The notes beneath the pieces were generated by a model. It was not told the DNA's origin. It saw nothing but the letters and a program-made list of their open reading frames with translations, and ran no database searches. The position numbers and the translations under genes were made by a program. Shown here in pieces: positions 34,587 to 42,258 of a stretch of 51,617 nt of DNA; position 1 is the stretch's first letter; each line of letters opens with the position of its first letter. This DNA comes from a virus. The stretch covers positions 1-51,617 of IMG/VR virus record IMGVR_UViG_3300011114_000297; one strand, given 5' to 3'.

Positions 34587-35567
34587 TTAATACTGCTGAA
34601 CAATCTCGCCATTGACCTCGATGTCATACCCCCACACGCTCGGCGGGTAATTCTCATACATCCCGTACCGCACAGACGTGAACACCTCGGGATGCTCTTT
34701 GTAGATGCGGGTATTCATGTGTCGCTTAAGATTCTCAAAAATTTCATGCGGCTCAGACCGATGCCAGTTAGGGTGCATGATCTGATCTTCAATCCTTCCA
34801 ACGCCCATCGACGTCGCATAGAGAATCATTGCATCAAGCGGTGCTTGATCTCGCAATTCTTCAGCAACCGCAAAGTCGTTGTCCCTTTTCTCATGTTCGT
34901 CAAGGACTTCCTTAGCTATACGCAAGAACGCATCCCTGTCCATCGCTTTGCACATGGTCTCGCTCACCTTGTAGAAGTGTTCGTATCCTGCAAGAACATC
35001 TTTGCCCACCTTGCGATTGACTTTCCGTCCGATGACGACGTACTCATCAAGCGAATTCATATCCCCCTCAGTTGATACTCTCATGTTCTTGAAGATCGGC
35101 ATGATTCGGTAGAACTCTCTCTGCCCAAATTCCCACACCATGCCACCCCTGCGTGAGTCGTTCTTGAACCATCCGGTAGTGGCGTCGCTGAGAAACTTCT
35201 TCTCACCCTGCCCATACGGATAGTTGCCCTCGGCATTGAACTGAAAGTACTTGGGATACACAGTACCTAAGATATGGATAGGATGGTCATACCTGACGTA
35301 CTTGGAACTCGCACTAGAATCTGTGTACTCATGTAAGTTCTTCTCACCCGCCGCCAACCCCGCATCGTATTCTTCCTTGGTAAGCTCGGTTGAGTGCCAA
35401 CGAGTCCCGCACGTCACGTCAAATACTTTTACGCCATTCTCTTCTCTGACGTAGAAGTTCTGAAGATTACGCCTACGACTCCCGATTGGAAACCGATTGG
35501 CTGTGCCACGAAACGGCTTCTCTACCTTTGTGATCTGCTCTAAACGAGCGTAGTCAAATCCTCTCAT
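34587..35567 (-). CDS. Hypothetical protein, 326 aa
   Basis: The start MRGFDYARLEQITKVEKPFR at 35567 has AAGGAG six bases upstream, so an ATG at 35594 is rejected. The sequence is alpha/beta with many aromatic residues (TGWFKNDSRRGGMVWEFGQR; YPPSVWGYDIEVNGEIVQQY). No family is recognised. It overlaps the gene upstream by 14 nt and lies between the VWA protein and the 304-residue protein, so it may work with them. Confidence 0.68.
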   Translation of the reverse strand: MRGFDYARLEQITKVEKPFRGTANRFPIGSRRRNLQNFYVREENGVKVFDVTCGTRWHSTELTKEEYDAGLAAGEKNLHEYTDSSASSKYVRYDHPIHILGTVYPKYFQFNAEGNYPYGQGEKKFLSDATTGWFKNDSRRGGMVWEFGQREFYRIMPIFKNMRVSTEGDMNSLDEYVVIGRKVNRKVGKDVLAGYEHFYKVSETMCKAMDRDAFLRIAKEVLDEHEKRDNDFAVAEELRDQAPLDAMILYATSMGVGRIEDQIMHPNWHRSEPHEIFENLKRHMNTRIYKEHPEVFTSVRYGMYENYPPSVWGYDIEVNGEIVQQY

Positions 35568-35901
35568 TACTTTCTCCTTTAGTTGATTCTTCACCTAACC
35601 ATAACAACACATCTCGCCACAGTCGTGAATTCTGTGCGTTGTTCTCTATCCTCTCCAAACAGTAGACGAAAGCAGAATCCCCCATGTCAATCAAGAGTTC
35701 CTCTGCTATCTCCTTGGACATACGATGACGCACGATTACCTCCTCTCCGCTACGGTACGCACTATTCAACGACGGTGCTCTGATCGCTTGAAAGATAAGT
35801 GACTTGAGCTTGTTGTCGAATGTCTTTGTCACGTCTTCTGCACCGTCCCAATAAGTTACCCTTCTCCAAGAGTAATCTTTGAATGGGTCTTCAGTCTTCA
35901 C
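35554..35901 (-). CDS. Hypothetical protein, 115 aa
   Basis: A charged alpha/beta protein (MKTEDPFKDYSWRRVTYWDG; IAEELLIDMGDSAFVYCLER). It overlaps the VWA gene by 11 nt and the 326-residue gene by 14 nt. No motif is recognised; coupling to the VWA gene suggests it could be a small partner. Confidence 0.65.
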   Translation of the reverse strand: MKTEDPFKDYSWRRVTYWDGAEDVTKTFDNKLKSLIFQAIRAPSLNSAYRSGEEVIVRHRMSKEIAEELLIDMGDSAFVYCLERIENNAQNSRLWRDVLLWLGEESTKGESNERI

Positions 35902-37168
35902 CGAACTTCACCAACTTGCCGACAGGCGGCTCAAACGATTTGTGTTCCGTCACCATCCAGAGTGTTGGGCTATGAATGTTCCATGTGATGTCGCTCTCAA
36001 CGTAGCCATCAGTGAACACGATCACGCACTCGGCATTGATCTTTTGCTCGTTGATGTAATTGTTGACGCATGACACATGAGTACCACCTCCGCCCATCGG
36101 CTTGAGCATTGCGGCAATGCCTTTGTAGTCACCCTCGAACACTTGTTCACCATGCACGTCGGTATCCCACCACAGAATACGCACTTTGTCGGGCGAACAC
36201 AGATCGCAAATAGAGACCAGTTCTGTAGCAAACTCAGTAATCTGCGCACTGCCGATCGACCCTGACGTATCAATGGCAACGACCACCTCGCCGATCGTCT
36301 CGTTCTCCATGCTTGGCAAGTAGATGTCATTAGCCATGTGACGCTTGTTCAGCTTACGCCATGTGAACTCATCCTTGCCCTTGATGGCACTCGCTACAAA
36401 GTCTCTCAACGCATCACGCCAATCAACCTTGGGTTCGAGTAAGTCGGAGATGGCTCGGGGAACTTTCGCACCCATGCGACCCGCCAACATCCCACCCTCA
36501 CGCAACGCACGATCTATTGCATCGTTGATCTCCTTGGCTTGTTCATGCGTAATATCTTTCAGGTTGCTGAGATCATGTTCGTCTGAGTTAGAAAGATCAT
36601 AGGTCTTGCCGTTGATCGTGATAGTGTCGCCATCACCATCGCCATCTTGCGACCCAGTGTCGGCTGGGTCGTTACCTTTCCCGCTACCTTTGCCGCCCTC
36701 ACCCTTACCCTTGCAATGCTTCTTGAGATAGTTGTATACCTCACGCATTGACCAGTTGTCGAACATCGGGTCATACACGCCACCTTTCTCCAACTCCACG
36801 ATACGCTCACTTGACCCACCGATCGTGCCTTTGATATTCACGATGATGCTATTCACTACGAAGTCAGCGGCAATGTTTGCGAGCTTGTGATTCTCAGTAA
36901 ACATATCCTTACCGAACGGTAACTGCTTCAACGCCACGTGCAGGTTCTCATGCAAGACCAGACCACGAAGTGTTGGCTCGGTATTCATAACCGTCTCCAA
37001 GAACTTGCGACCATAGACCTTGTTGACACCATCGGTGTATGCCGTAGGACATCCACTATCGACGACAGTGCTAGTACCCATCAACATCACGCCTGAGTAC
37101 AGCGCAGTCTCTGGGTGTTTCATCAGCGCAATGTGCGCCTTCTTCACTCGGGTTTCTTGTTTACTCAT
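35891..37168 (-). CDS. VWA-domain putative metallopeptidase (DUF2201-like), 425 aa
   Basis: The N-terminal domain has LHENLHVAL with His73-Glu74 and His77 (HExxH). A Gly/Asp-rich linker (about 150-185) follows, containing a read-through CCCAG hairpin copy that encodes PADTGS. The C-terminal VWA domain has the MIDAS motif DTSGSIG near residue 300 and VIVFTDGYVES. This fits the DUF2201 putative metallopeptidase/VWA layout and is CobT-like in its pairing with the MoxR/CobS-like ATPase at 37710. It would act as an ATPase-driven insertase or remodelling partner; the client is unknown. Confidence 0.85.
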   Translation of the reverse strand: MSKQETRVKKAHIALMKHPETALYSGVMLMGTSTVVDSGCPTAYTDGVNKVYGRKFLETVMNTEPTLRGLVLHENLHVALKQLPFGKDMFTENHKLANIAADFVVNSIIVNIKGTIGGSSERIVELEKGGVYDPMFDNWSMREVYNYLKKHCKGKGEGGKGSGKGNDPADTGSQDGDGDGDTITINGKTYDLSNSDEHDLSNLKDITHEQAKEINDAIDRALREGGMLAGRMGAKVPRAISDLLEPKVDWRDALRDFVASAIKGKDEFTWRKLNKRHMANDIYLPSMENETIGEVVVAIDTSGSIGSAQITEFATELVSICDLCSPDKVRILWWDTDVHGEQVFEGDYKGIAAMLKPMGGGGTHVSCVNNYINEQKINAECVIVFTDGYVESDITWNIHSPTLWMVTEHKSFEPPVGKLVKFGED

Positions 37169-37424
37169 CTCTCATCTCCTTTTTAAATCCTTTGTATCCG
37201 ACCTCAACATTGGCTAAGATATTCTCAAGCGGTACGCCATACACTAACGCACACTTGACAAGTGTTGTCGTGATCGAACCCATGACCAACCTCACATTGA
37301 TCTCGTTGACCTCATCTGAGTCATCAACTCCTTTGTCGTCGATGTACTCAAGCTCAGGTGCAGTGATGACATCCATCAACTGATAGCACATCTCATCAAA
37401 AATCATTTGTTGTCTTGATTTCAT
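37161..37424 (-). CDS. Small hypothetical protein, 87 aa
   Basis: The start MKSRQQMIFDEMCYQLMDVI at 37424 has GGAG six bases upstream and overlaps the previous stop as ATGA; the longer open frame is not needed. The protein is mostly helical and acidic (EYIDDKGVDDSDEVNEINVR). It overlaps the VWA gene by 8 nt. Function unknown. Confidence 0.65.
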   Translation of the reverse strand: MKSRQQMIFDEMCYQLMDVITAPELEYIDDKGVDDSDEVNEINVRLVMGSITTTLVKCALVYGVPLENILANVEVGYKGFKKEMRDE

Positions 37425-37507
37425 CCCACTCTCCAATAAAACATATCTAACACAAGAACAACCATCGCTAAGACATAGACGACAGTCAACCACTTTGCTT
37501 CATTCAT
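37421..37507 (-). CDS. Tiny single-span membrane protein, 28 aa
   Basis: The product MNEAKWLTVVYVLAMVVLVL plus DMFYWRVG is a membrane helix with short ends. It begins and ends in ATGA overlaps with neighbours, the best support for so short a gene. It follows another membrane protein gene, so the two may form a pair. Confidence 0.6.
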   Translation of the reverse strand: MNEAKWLTVVYVLAMVVLVLDMFYWRVG

Positions 37508-37698
37508 TTCGCAGTTACCTCCAACTCGAAACCATCCTCGGTCTCGGTCACCTTCACATTGCCCTTGGCAATACGCATGAAGATCTCTGTTGTTATGCGC
37601 CTGTGCATGTACAACTCGCCACGTAGTCTGAACCACATTGCAGTCATAACGCTGAACGCAACCAACAACACCAACTCCAACTCAGTAAAAGTTATCAT
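37504..37698 (-). CDS. Small membrane protein, 64 aa
   Basis: An N-terminal hydrophobic segment (ELELVLLVAFSVMTAMWF) is followed by a basic then acidic soluble tail (HRRITTEIFMRIAKGNVKV, then ETEDGFELEV). It starts after an AAGGAG site 11 bp downstream of the MoxR gene and ends in an ATGA overlap. It could tether the MoxR-VWA set to the membrane, but that is inference. Confidence 0.62.
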   Translation of the reverse strand: MITFTELELVLLVAFSVMTAMWFRLRGELYMHRRITTEIFMRIAKGNVKVTETEDGFELEVTAK

Positions 37699-37709
37699 TA
37701 CCCAACTCC

Positions 37710-38828
37710 TTAGAATAATTCGTGATTGTTCTTAGCCCACTCAGCGATCTTGGCATTGTTACGAGCAAGACGCACTGCCTTGGGACTACGCATCATCATG
37801 GTGAAGAACACTGCTTGCACTTCGCTTGAGTCGATACGACCGACGAACTCCATGAACGATGTCAACTCGTCTTGCGTCGCCAATGTATCTACTGCTTGAA
37901 ACATAATCATCAACTGCGCTGATATGTCTCTCGGCATAGTCACACTCAACGGGTTCTTCACGATGTCCTTGACATCTGTCAATGATTTCTCTAACGACAT
38001 GAATGCCGCCATGTCCCCCGCCGCTGACGCACCGATCGTGCCCGACAGTGCAACCATAGTTGCGTTCTCGCCTATCGCATCACGATGCTTCACGATCACA
38101 TCGCACTTCGCCAACGAACGAGGGGAACAGAACGACAACGCACCTGAGCTTGGCTTGAAGATGTATGGATTATCTTTCTGCATATCGCCCTCTGTATACG
38201 ATGCCATGACCCTCGGGAACATCGCCACGAACGCACGAACAACACGTGAGACACCATTAGCTGTTGCCCACTGCAACCACTCATCAGCTGTGGGCTTAGC
38301 CATACGCACAATACATACACGATTCGCCGCATGAGCAAGCATCGAGTCACCCACGCCATCGCTTGCATTGTTAGATGTTGCAATGATTTGTGACCCAGTA
38401 GGCAGTGGGTCGTCACCTAACATTCTCTCCAACATCAGGCGGGTATAGATGATCTGCATCAACTTGGGAGACTTCATCAACTCGTCGAGCAAGATGACCT
38501 TGGGCTTGTGGCTTTTGGTATTGAACAACTCAGCAACGTAGTACTCCAACTGCTTGGTCACGTGGTTGGGGATAGTCATACCTATGTCGGACATATCTTT
38601 GACCGGACAGTCAACATAGATGTAGTCGTACTTGTCACCCTCAATGCCTGTGCCATCCTTGGGACTGCGCCACTTGTCACCATTGTCAGCCGCCATCATG
38701 GATAACAGGGAGGTCTTGCCACACCCGGGCTCAGACTGTACGACCACTGTCAGATCTGAAGCTATTAGCGGAATCATTTTCCGTAGTTCGTTGATGGTCA
38801 CGGTATTCACGAAAGAAACTTTGCTCAT
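37710..38828 (-). CDS. MoxR/CobS-like AAA+ ATPase, 372 aa
   Basis: Walker A is SEPGCGKTS (32-40), Walker B VILLDELMKS (111-120), and sensor 1 is IIATSNNASDG, the normal order for MoxR-type AAA+ proteins. The PLPTGS codons just before sensor 1 contain a CCCAG hairpin copy (38392-38411). It pairs by proximity with the VWA protein and the DUF3150 protein, as in other MoxR-VWA systems, and probably powers their assembly or substrate remodelling. The AAGGAG ribosome site is 7 bases before ATG. Confidence 0.85.
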   Translation of the reverse strand: MSKVSFVNTVTINELRKMIPLIASDLTVVVQSEPGCGKTSLLSMMAADNGDKWRSPKDGTGIEGDKYDYIYVDCPVKDMSDIGMTIPNHVTKQLEYYVAELFNTKSHKPKVILLDELMKSPKLMQIIYTRLMLERMLGDDPLPTGSQIIATSNNASDGVGDSMLAHAANRVCIVRMAKPTADEWLQWATANGVSRVVRAFVAMFPRVMASYTEGDMQKDNPYIFKPSSGALSFCSPRSLAKCDVIVKHRDAIGENATMVALSGTIGASAAGDMAAFMSLEKSLTDVKDIVKNPLSVTMPRDISAQLMIMFQAVDTLATQDELTSFMEFVGRIDSSEVQAVFFTMMMRSPKAVRLARNNAKIAEWAKNNHELF

Positions 38829-38855
38829 TTGATTACTCCTTGGTTACTGAATTAA

Positions 38856-38996
38856 ACACACTGAAAAGAACTGAATGGGTGAGGGGTGAGGTTGGGATTT
38901 CTACAACCAACTCCGCTTCGGGTTAACCTGCGAACCCCATTGTTGGTCAGGTAACGGACACCCCTCATAAACTTACACACACTGAAAAGAACTGAA
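38856..38996 (-). repeat. 20-bp direct repeats around a 101-bp structured insert at a gene end
   Basis: The 20-mer beginning ACACACTGAAAAG occurs at 38856-38875 and 38977-38996. Both copies, read on the minus strand, encode FSSFQCV and a stop. Between them is non-coding DNA whose ends carry an 8-bp inverted repeat (GAGGGGTG 38881-38888, CACCCCTC 38959-38966) and smaller internal hairpins. It looks like an insertion that duplicated the gene's 3' end. Confidence 0.8.
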
Positions 38997-39893
38997 CTTA
39001 CTGAGGATGCTGTCAACATCCTCTTTGACTGCCGTTCGCACAGCGTCACTCTCCCTAATGCCCTTGGCATCCACGTCTGCCAATGCTCTCTCAAGCGATG
39101 CTCTGGCTAACTCGAGATCTGGATCGGCGCTTAGGTTGAAACCCTTGAACGTCTCGCACATCTCCAACGCTTTCTGAATTGTGGTGTCGTAGATCTTGCG
39201 CTTACGAATCTTGGTCTCCCCTGTGTTGTCGTCAACGCCCAACTCGTCGTAGCCACAGCAATGACTGATCGACTGCATGACCTCGATGAACCTTGTTTTC
39301 TGAGCCAGCACCACCTCGGTCACTATGTTCTCGGCTTGCCGTGAATATGTCTCAAACAAGTCATCAGCGATGTCCGACGCAATGCCACAGCGGAAATCAC
39401 TCATAGGCACTTCGCTCACATACAAATGCACACCGAACTTCGCTTGCAACTCATCGACCGCAGGGTAGTCGCTTCGATTAAACATATCTCCAGCCTTGAA
39501 CGCCATGTCGGACACGATCGAACTGTATGACGCAATGAAATCATCAACCAACTTGTCGAATGTCGCTTGATGCTCGCCGAACTCTTGCTTGAACTTCGGC
39601 ACATCAATGCTTGGTAACAAGTCGTTCGCATCATTCCAGCGATACGTCCTGCGCTTCGTCCAGTTATAGATTGTTTGGCGATAGTTGACGATCGCCTTGT
39701 GCTTGGGATGATCTGCCAACAGATTCTTCACGTACTTGCCCGCGTTGCGATTGGCTCGCTTTGAGTCAGCAACATCATTGCTGATGCCCCTGTCCTGTTT
39801 CGTTGCCGACCACACGTGGGTGTCGATGGATACCAACACCGCAGACGATGCCAAGCTTATGAGATGCTTTGGCTTTTGCAATTCCATGTTCAT
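38973..39893 (-). CDS. DUF3150-like protein, 306 aa
   Basis: A helical protein with LVSIDTHVWSATKQDRGIS near the N terminus, matching the DUF3150 style (LxxLDVxxWSG...), then long helices and FETYSRQAENIVTEVVLAQK. DUF3150 proteins recur next to AAA+ and VWA genes in phages, which agrees with the next gene being MoxR. The ribosome site AGGAG is seven bases before ATG. Its last seven codons are duplicated downstream. Biochemical role unknown. Confidence 0.72.
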   Translation of the reverse strand: MNMELQKPKHLISLASSAVLVSIDTHVWSATKQDRGISNDVADSKRANRNAGKYVKNLLADHPKHKAIVNYRQTIYNWTKRRTYRWNDANDLLPSIDVPKFKQEFGEHQATFDKLVDDFIASYSSIVSDMAFKAGDMFNRSDYPAVDELQAKFGVHLYVSEVPMSDFRCGIASDIADDLFETYSRQAENIVTEVVLAQKTRFIEVMQSISHCCGYDELGVDDNTGETKIRKRKIYDTTIQKALEMCETFKGFNLSADPDLELARASLERALADVDAKGIRESDAVRTAVKEDVDSILSKFSSFQCV

Positions 39894-39914
39894 GCTTTCT
39901 CTCCTTTAATTAAC

Positions 39915-39933
39915 AACCCAGCGATTGCTGGCC
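39915..39933 (-). repeat. CCCAG hairpin element before the DUF3150-like gene
   Basis: CCAGC and GCTGG pair around a 4-nt loop at 39918-39931, with AACAA before and CTCTTACTT after on the plus strand. It lies in the leader between the promoter at 39978-40006 and the start codon at 39893. Confidence 0.8.
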
Positions 39934-39977
39934 TCTTACTTACCAACCGAGACAGATTGCTTCCCGACTCAGTTATA

Positions 39978-40006
39978 AGTATAACACAACTTGACATATA
40001 CGTCAA
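39978..40006 (-). promoter_or_regulatory. Early sigma-70-like promoter 2 with palindromic operator
   Basis: On the minus strand the -35 is TTGACG, the spacer is 17 nt and the -10 is TATACT. The palindrome TTGACATATACGTCAA (39991-40006) covers the -35 box. It is nearly identical to the promoter at 42652-42680. It would drive the long early operon that starts with the DUF3150-like gene. Confidence 0.85.
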
Positions 40007-40046
40007 CCCCTTTACGCAAAATAGTTGTTGGCGTGATGCCAGTTAT

Positions 40047-40466
40047 TTACCAATCTCGCTCGATCGAACGGCTCATGTCCAACCAATCAAGGTCGTAGCT
40101 ACCGCCCTCCTTATGCTCGATGTCGTCATACTCTTCACCGATGCGCAGGAACATATAGGCGATCTCTGAATGGTTGTCCTCATCGTTCGCCCACTCGTCG
40201 GCAAGCTCGATCAACGCATCGTGGCATTTCACATCGGGGTAGTCGGTGTACCACTTCACATTGTCAGCAGAGAAATTAATTCGGTATCGTCCCTCGTCCA
40301 CGATGAACCCATTGCCCCCACTCCAGTTCTTTTGTTCCTCACTGAAACATGGGGCGGTAGCTGCCCTAGCCTTAGCTTCAGCTATGAATGTATAAAACGA
40401 TTGCTTGGCTCGCTCGTCATCAGTCGTGAACCTGATGGTGTATGCCACTTCTGATCTATATCCCAT
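40047..40466 (-). CDS. Hypothetical protein, 139 aa
   Basis: The start MGYRSEVAYTIRFTTDDERA at 40466 has AAGGAG seven bases upstream; the longer frame is rejected. The beta-alpha start and a tail with EEYDDIEHKEGGSYDLDWLD suggest a small alpha/beta protein. It is the last gene of the first early operon. The 16-bp sequence TAAATAACTGGCATCA begins at its stop codon. Confidence 0.68.
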   Translation of the reverse strand: MGYRSEVAYTIRFTTDDERAKQSFYTFIAEAKARAATAPCFSEEQKNWSGGNGFIVDEGRYRINFSADNVKWYTDYPDVKCHDALIELADEWANDEDNHSEIAYMFLRIGEEYDDIEHKEGGSYDLDWLDMSRSIERDW

Positions 40467-40470
40467 TGCT

Positions 40471-40866
40471 TTACTCCTTCTCATGTGTTGTTGAATCTTC
40501 TTCGCTTGCGCTATCGTGCGCTCGGGTCTTATCCACAGTTGTTTCACCTATGTCTCCTATCGCCTTGGCTAAAAGAATCATCAAGTCCTCGTCGGTCTGA
40601 TACCCATGTGGCTCGTCCTCATCGTCGGACATCACCTCGTATGGGGCATCTATCCGTGAATAGAACAACTGACCACAGACCACGCTCACCCCTTTCCCAT
40701 TCGGGAACTTGTACTTGGCGTAGAAGTGACCGCCTAGCTTTTTTTCAAACCTACCGCTAGGATGCCGCCCACTATCAACTATGAATTCATCGTATGGCAG
40801 GGCGGGTCTGTCCCTGTCGATCGGCAGAAAGACTGCCTCCATGTGGCTCATGTCATCTCGTCTCAT
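40471..40866 (-). CDS. Hypothetical acidic protein, 131 aa
   Basis: A beta-rich centre (GGHFYAKYKFPNGKGVSVVC) and an acidic disordered C terminus (DDEDEPHGYQTDEDLM; ASEEDSTTHEKE). It overlaps the stop of the gene upstream by one base and ends 4 bp before the next gene. No family is recognised. Confidence 0.65.
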   Translation of the reverse strand: MRRDDMSHMEAVFLPIDRDRPALPYDEFIVDSGRHPSGRFEKKLGGHFYAKYKFPNGKGVSVVCGQLFYSRIDAPYEVMSDDEDEPHGYQTDEDLMILLAKAIGDIGETTVDKTRAHDSASEEDSTTHEKE

Positions 40867-41093
40867 CAGATCACCCTCCCCAATTTCTCCAACACATACT
40901 CACGCATCAAGGCATACGCCTCGTCCTTGCGCCCCTCCCTGTCGTGTAACCATATCTTGGTCAACGTCTCGGTCTCGTCAAAGCTCACGCCTTGCGTACC
41001 TCGTTCTTTCAACTCCTCGACCAAGTCCTCGGTGTCGAACTCGCTCAAGTCCACGTCTACCTCGACCTCTGTGTAAATTGTTTTGGTACTCAT
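40866..41093 (-). CDS. Small acidic protein, 75 aa
   Basis: Starts MSTKTIYTEVEVDVDLSEFD and continues TEDLVEELKERG, with a helical C terminus. It resembles small phage proteins of the VDVDL-(D/E)F type whose role is unknown. It is linked by an ATGA overlap to the zinc-ribbon gene upstream. Confidence 0.68.
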   Translation of the reverse strand: MSTKTIYTEVEVDVDLSEFDTEDLVEELKERGTQGVSFDETETLTKIWLHDREGRKDEAYALMREYVLEKLGRVI

Positions 41094-41308
41094 CTGTGAA
41101 ACCCTCCTTTGTTGTTGATACCTTTCAAGTCAGCCATGTCAGTCAGCATCACGTAGTTGCTCTTGTGCATCGGCACGACAGTGCGCACGACTTGCTGTGC
41201 CACCTTGTCCCCGCATGGCAGACAGAACTTGTAACCAAGACCCCAGCGTTGTCTGGAGTACTGATCGCCGCAGTTGCGGCACTGTGGTGTGTGGTTCTCA
41301 TGGCTCAT
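41090..41308 (-). CDS. Zinc-ribbon protein, 72 aa
   Basis: Two knuckles CRNCGDQYS and CLPCGDKVA, 18 residues apart, form a likely zinc ribbon; the C terminus is a short helical tail. Small ribbons of this type may bind nucleic acid or host proteins. ATGA overlaps join it to both neighbours. Confidence 0.72.
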   Translation of the reverse strand: MSHENHTPQCRNCGDQYSRQRWGLGYKFCLPCGDKVAQQVVRTVVPMHKSNYVMLTDMADLKGINNKGGFHR

Positions 41309-41484
41309 AACTTCATCTCCTTTTGTTTCACCAAGACCTCGTACCCCAACACTTGTATGCGCTGGATGTCTCGGGGCAGTAGCGTGGTTGTCCCTGCGAT
41401 GTCGGCAAAGATCTTTGCCTTGTCACACACTGGGTAGATCTTGGACTGACCATAGACCTCCCTTATCTCGACTGTGATATTCAT
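41305..41484 (-). CDS. Small hypothetical protein, 59 aa
   Basis: The product begins MNITVEIREVYGQSKIYPVC and ends with a basic KQKEMKL tail. It overlaps the previous gene's stop (TAATG) and the next start (ATGA), so it is translated in series. No domain is recognised. Confidence 0.7.
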   Translation of the reverse strand: MNITVEIREVYGQSKIYPVCDKAKIFADIAGTTTLLPRDIQRIQVLGYEVLVKQKEMKL

Positions 41485-41663
41485 TACTCATCCTTCCATG
41501 TCATGACCATCTGCAACACACCCTCGGGTGCGGTCTCAACCACCTTGTCGTACTGTCCCCATGCCTGACACGCAGGGCACTCGGCATCATGCTCGGGGCA
41601 ACGCTCGCCCCAATAGAACAACATCGCTTCGTGTATTGCATTGCGCTCAGAATGCTTGTCCAT
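41484..41663 (-). CDS. Small Cys/His-containing protein, 59 aa
   Basis: The product begins MDKHSERNAIHEAMLFYWGE and contains CPEHDAECPAC, a likely zinc-binding cluster. A strong AAGGAGGTGAACA ribosome region precedes ATG. It overlaps the upstream gene by 17 nt and the downstream start by one base. Function unknown. Confidence 0.72.
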   Translation of the reverse strand: MDKHSERNAIHEAMLFYWGERCPEHDAECPACQAWGQYDKVVETAPEGVLQMVMTWKDE

Positions 41664-41829
41664 TGTTCACCTCCTTCTCTTGAAGCCAATAGTGAAACCC
41701 ACGCCCCTCGTCAGCTTCCTCCATGTGGCGTAAGACTTTCTCTGCCATTACCTTATGGGCAAACACATCCTCAATCCAAGGTCTCTGTGTGTCACTGCCC
41801 CACAATATCCAAACTAATCTCATGTTCAT
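41647..41829 (-). CDS. Small hypothetical protein, 60 aa
   Basis: Begins MNMRLVWILWGSDTQRPWIE and continues as a charged helix (HKVMAEKVLRHMEEADEG). The start overlaps the upstream stop as ATGA. It resembles small proteins that read an amphipathic strand then helix; no family is named. Confidence 0.65.
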   Translation of the reverse strand: MNMRLVWILWGSDTQRPWIEDVFAHKVMAEKVLRHMEEADEGRGFHYWLQEKEVNNGQAF

Positions 41830-42191
41830 TCCCCTGTGTAAGTCGATTGGTCGTGCATGATCTCAACAACGTAGTAGTCGTCGGGTGTCTCGGTGTAAAA
41901 CTCTCCCTCGGTGCAGACCCAGCACTCGTAGAACGCCAACGCCCTGTCCATGTATGAGCGATAGGGGAAACCATTCTTCATCAGCAGATAAACCTTTATC
42001 TCAGGCTTAACACTAATCACCGGCAGGCTCACCTCATGAGCTTGCAGTTCGTCGAGTATGCAATGTATGGCTTGAAGTTCTTCTGGTGTTGGCTTGAAGT
42101 TCTCCATGAGGACTCGCAACTCGTCGTCGTTGGGGCAGTCTTGATCTGCACGATATGCCATCTCGATGGCAATGTCTTTGAAACGTCCCAT
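41826..42191 (-). CDS. Hypothetical protein, 121 aa
   Basis: The start MGRFKDIAIEMAYRADQDCP at 42191 has AAGGAG six bases upstream; the longer frame runs through the hairpin element and is rejected. It has two parts, a helical N-terminal half and a beta-rich C-terminal half with FYECWVCTEGEFYTETPDDY. No known domain is recognised. Confidence 0.68.
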   Translation of the reverse strand: MGRFKDIAIEMAYRADQDCPNDDELRVLMENFKPTPEELQAIHCILDELQAHEVSLPVISVKPEIKVYLLMKNGFPYRSYMDRALAFYECWVCTEGEFYTETPDDYYVVEIMHDQSTYTGE

Positions 42192-42212
42192 AAAATTCTC
42201 CTTGGTGATAGA

Positions 42213-42238
42213 TAGCAACCCAGACATGGCTGGGCCGC
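42213..42238 (-). repeat. CCCAG hairpin element between early genes
   Basis: CCCAG and CTGGG pair at 42219-42234, flanked by GATAGCAA and CCGCTGATTGA on the plus strand. It lies between the 42259-42552 and 41826-42191 genes, just upstream of the latter's ribosome site. Confidence 0.85.
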
Positions 42239-42258
42239 TGATTGAAACAACTGTGTGA

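Noticed and set aside
38881-38966. Possible tRNA in the insert after the DUF3150-like gene
   Set aside because: The outer 8-bp stem resembles an acceptor stem and the length is close, but no D-arm consensus, no standard 7-nt T-loop and no proper positions 8-9 are present.
38852-39094. 80-residue minus-strand frame over the end of the DUF3150-like gene
   Set aside because: It overlaps the gene out of frame and is open only because of the duplicated end; its start has no ribosome site.
40781-41437. 218-residue plus-strand frame opposite small early genes
   Set aside because: The minus-strand genes here are coupled by overlaps and ribosome sites; this frame has biased Ser/Arg/Pro composition typical of a shadow.
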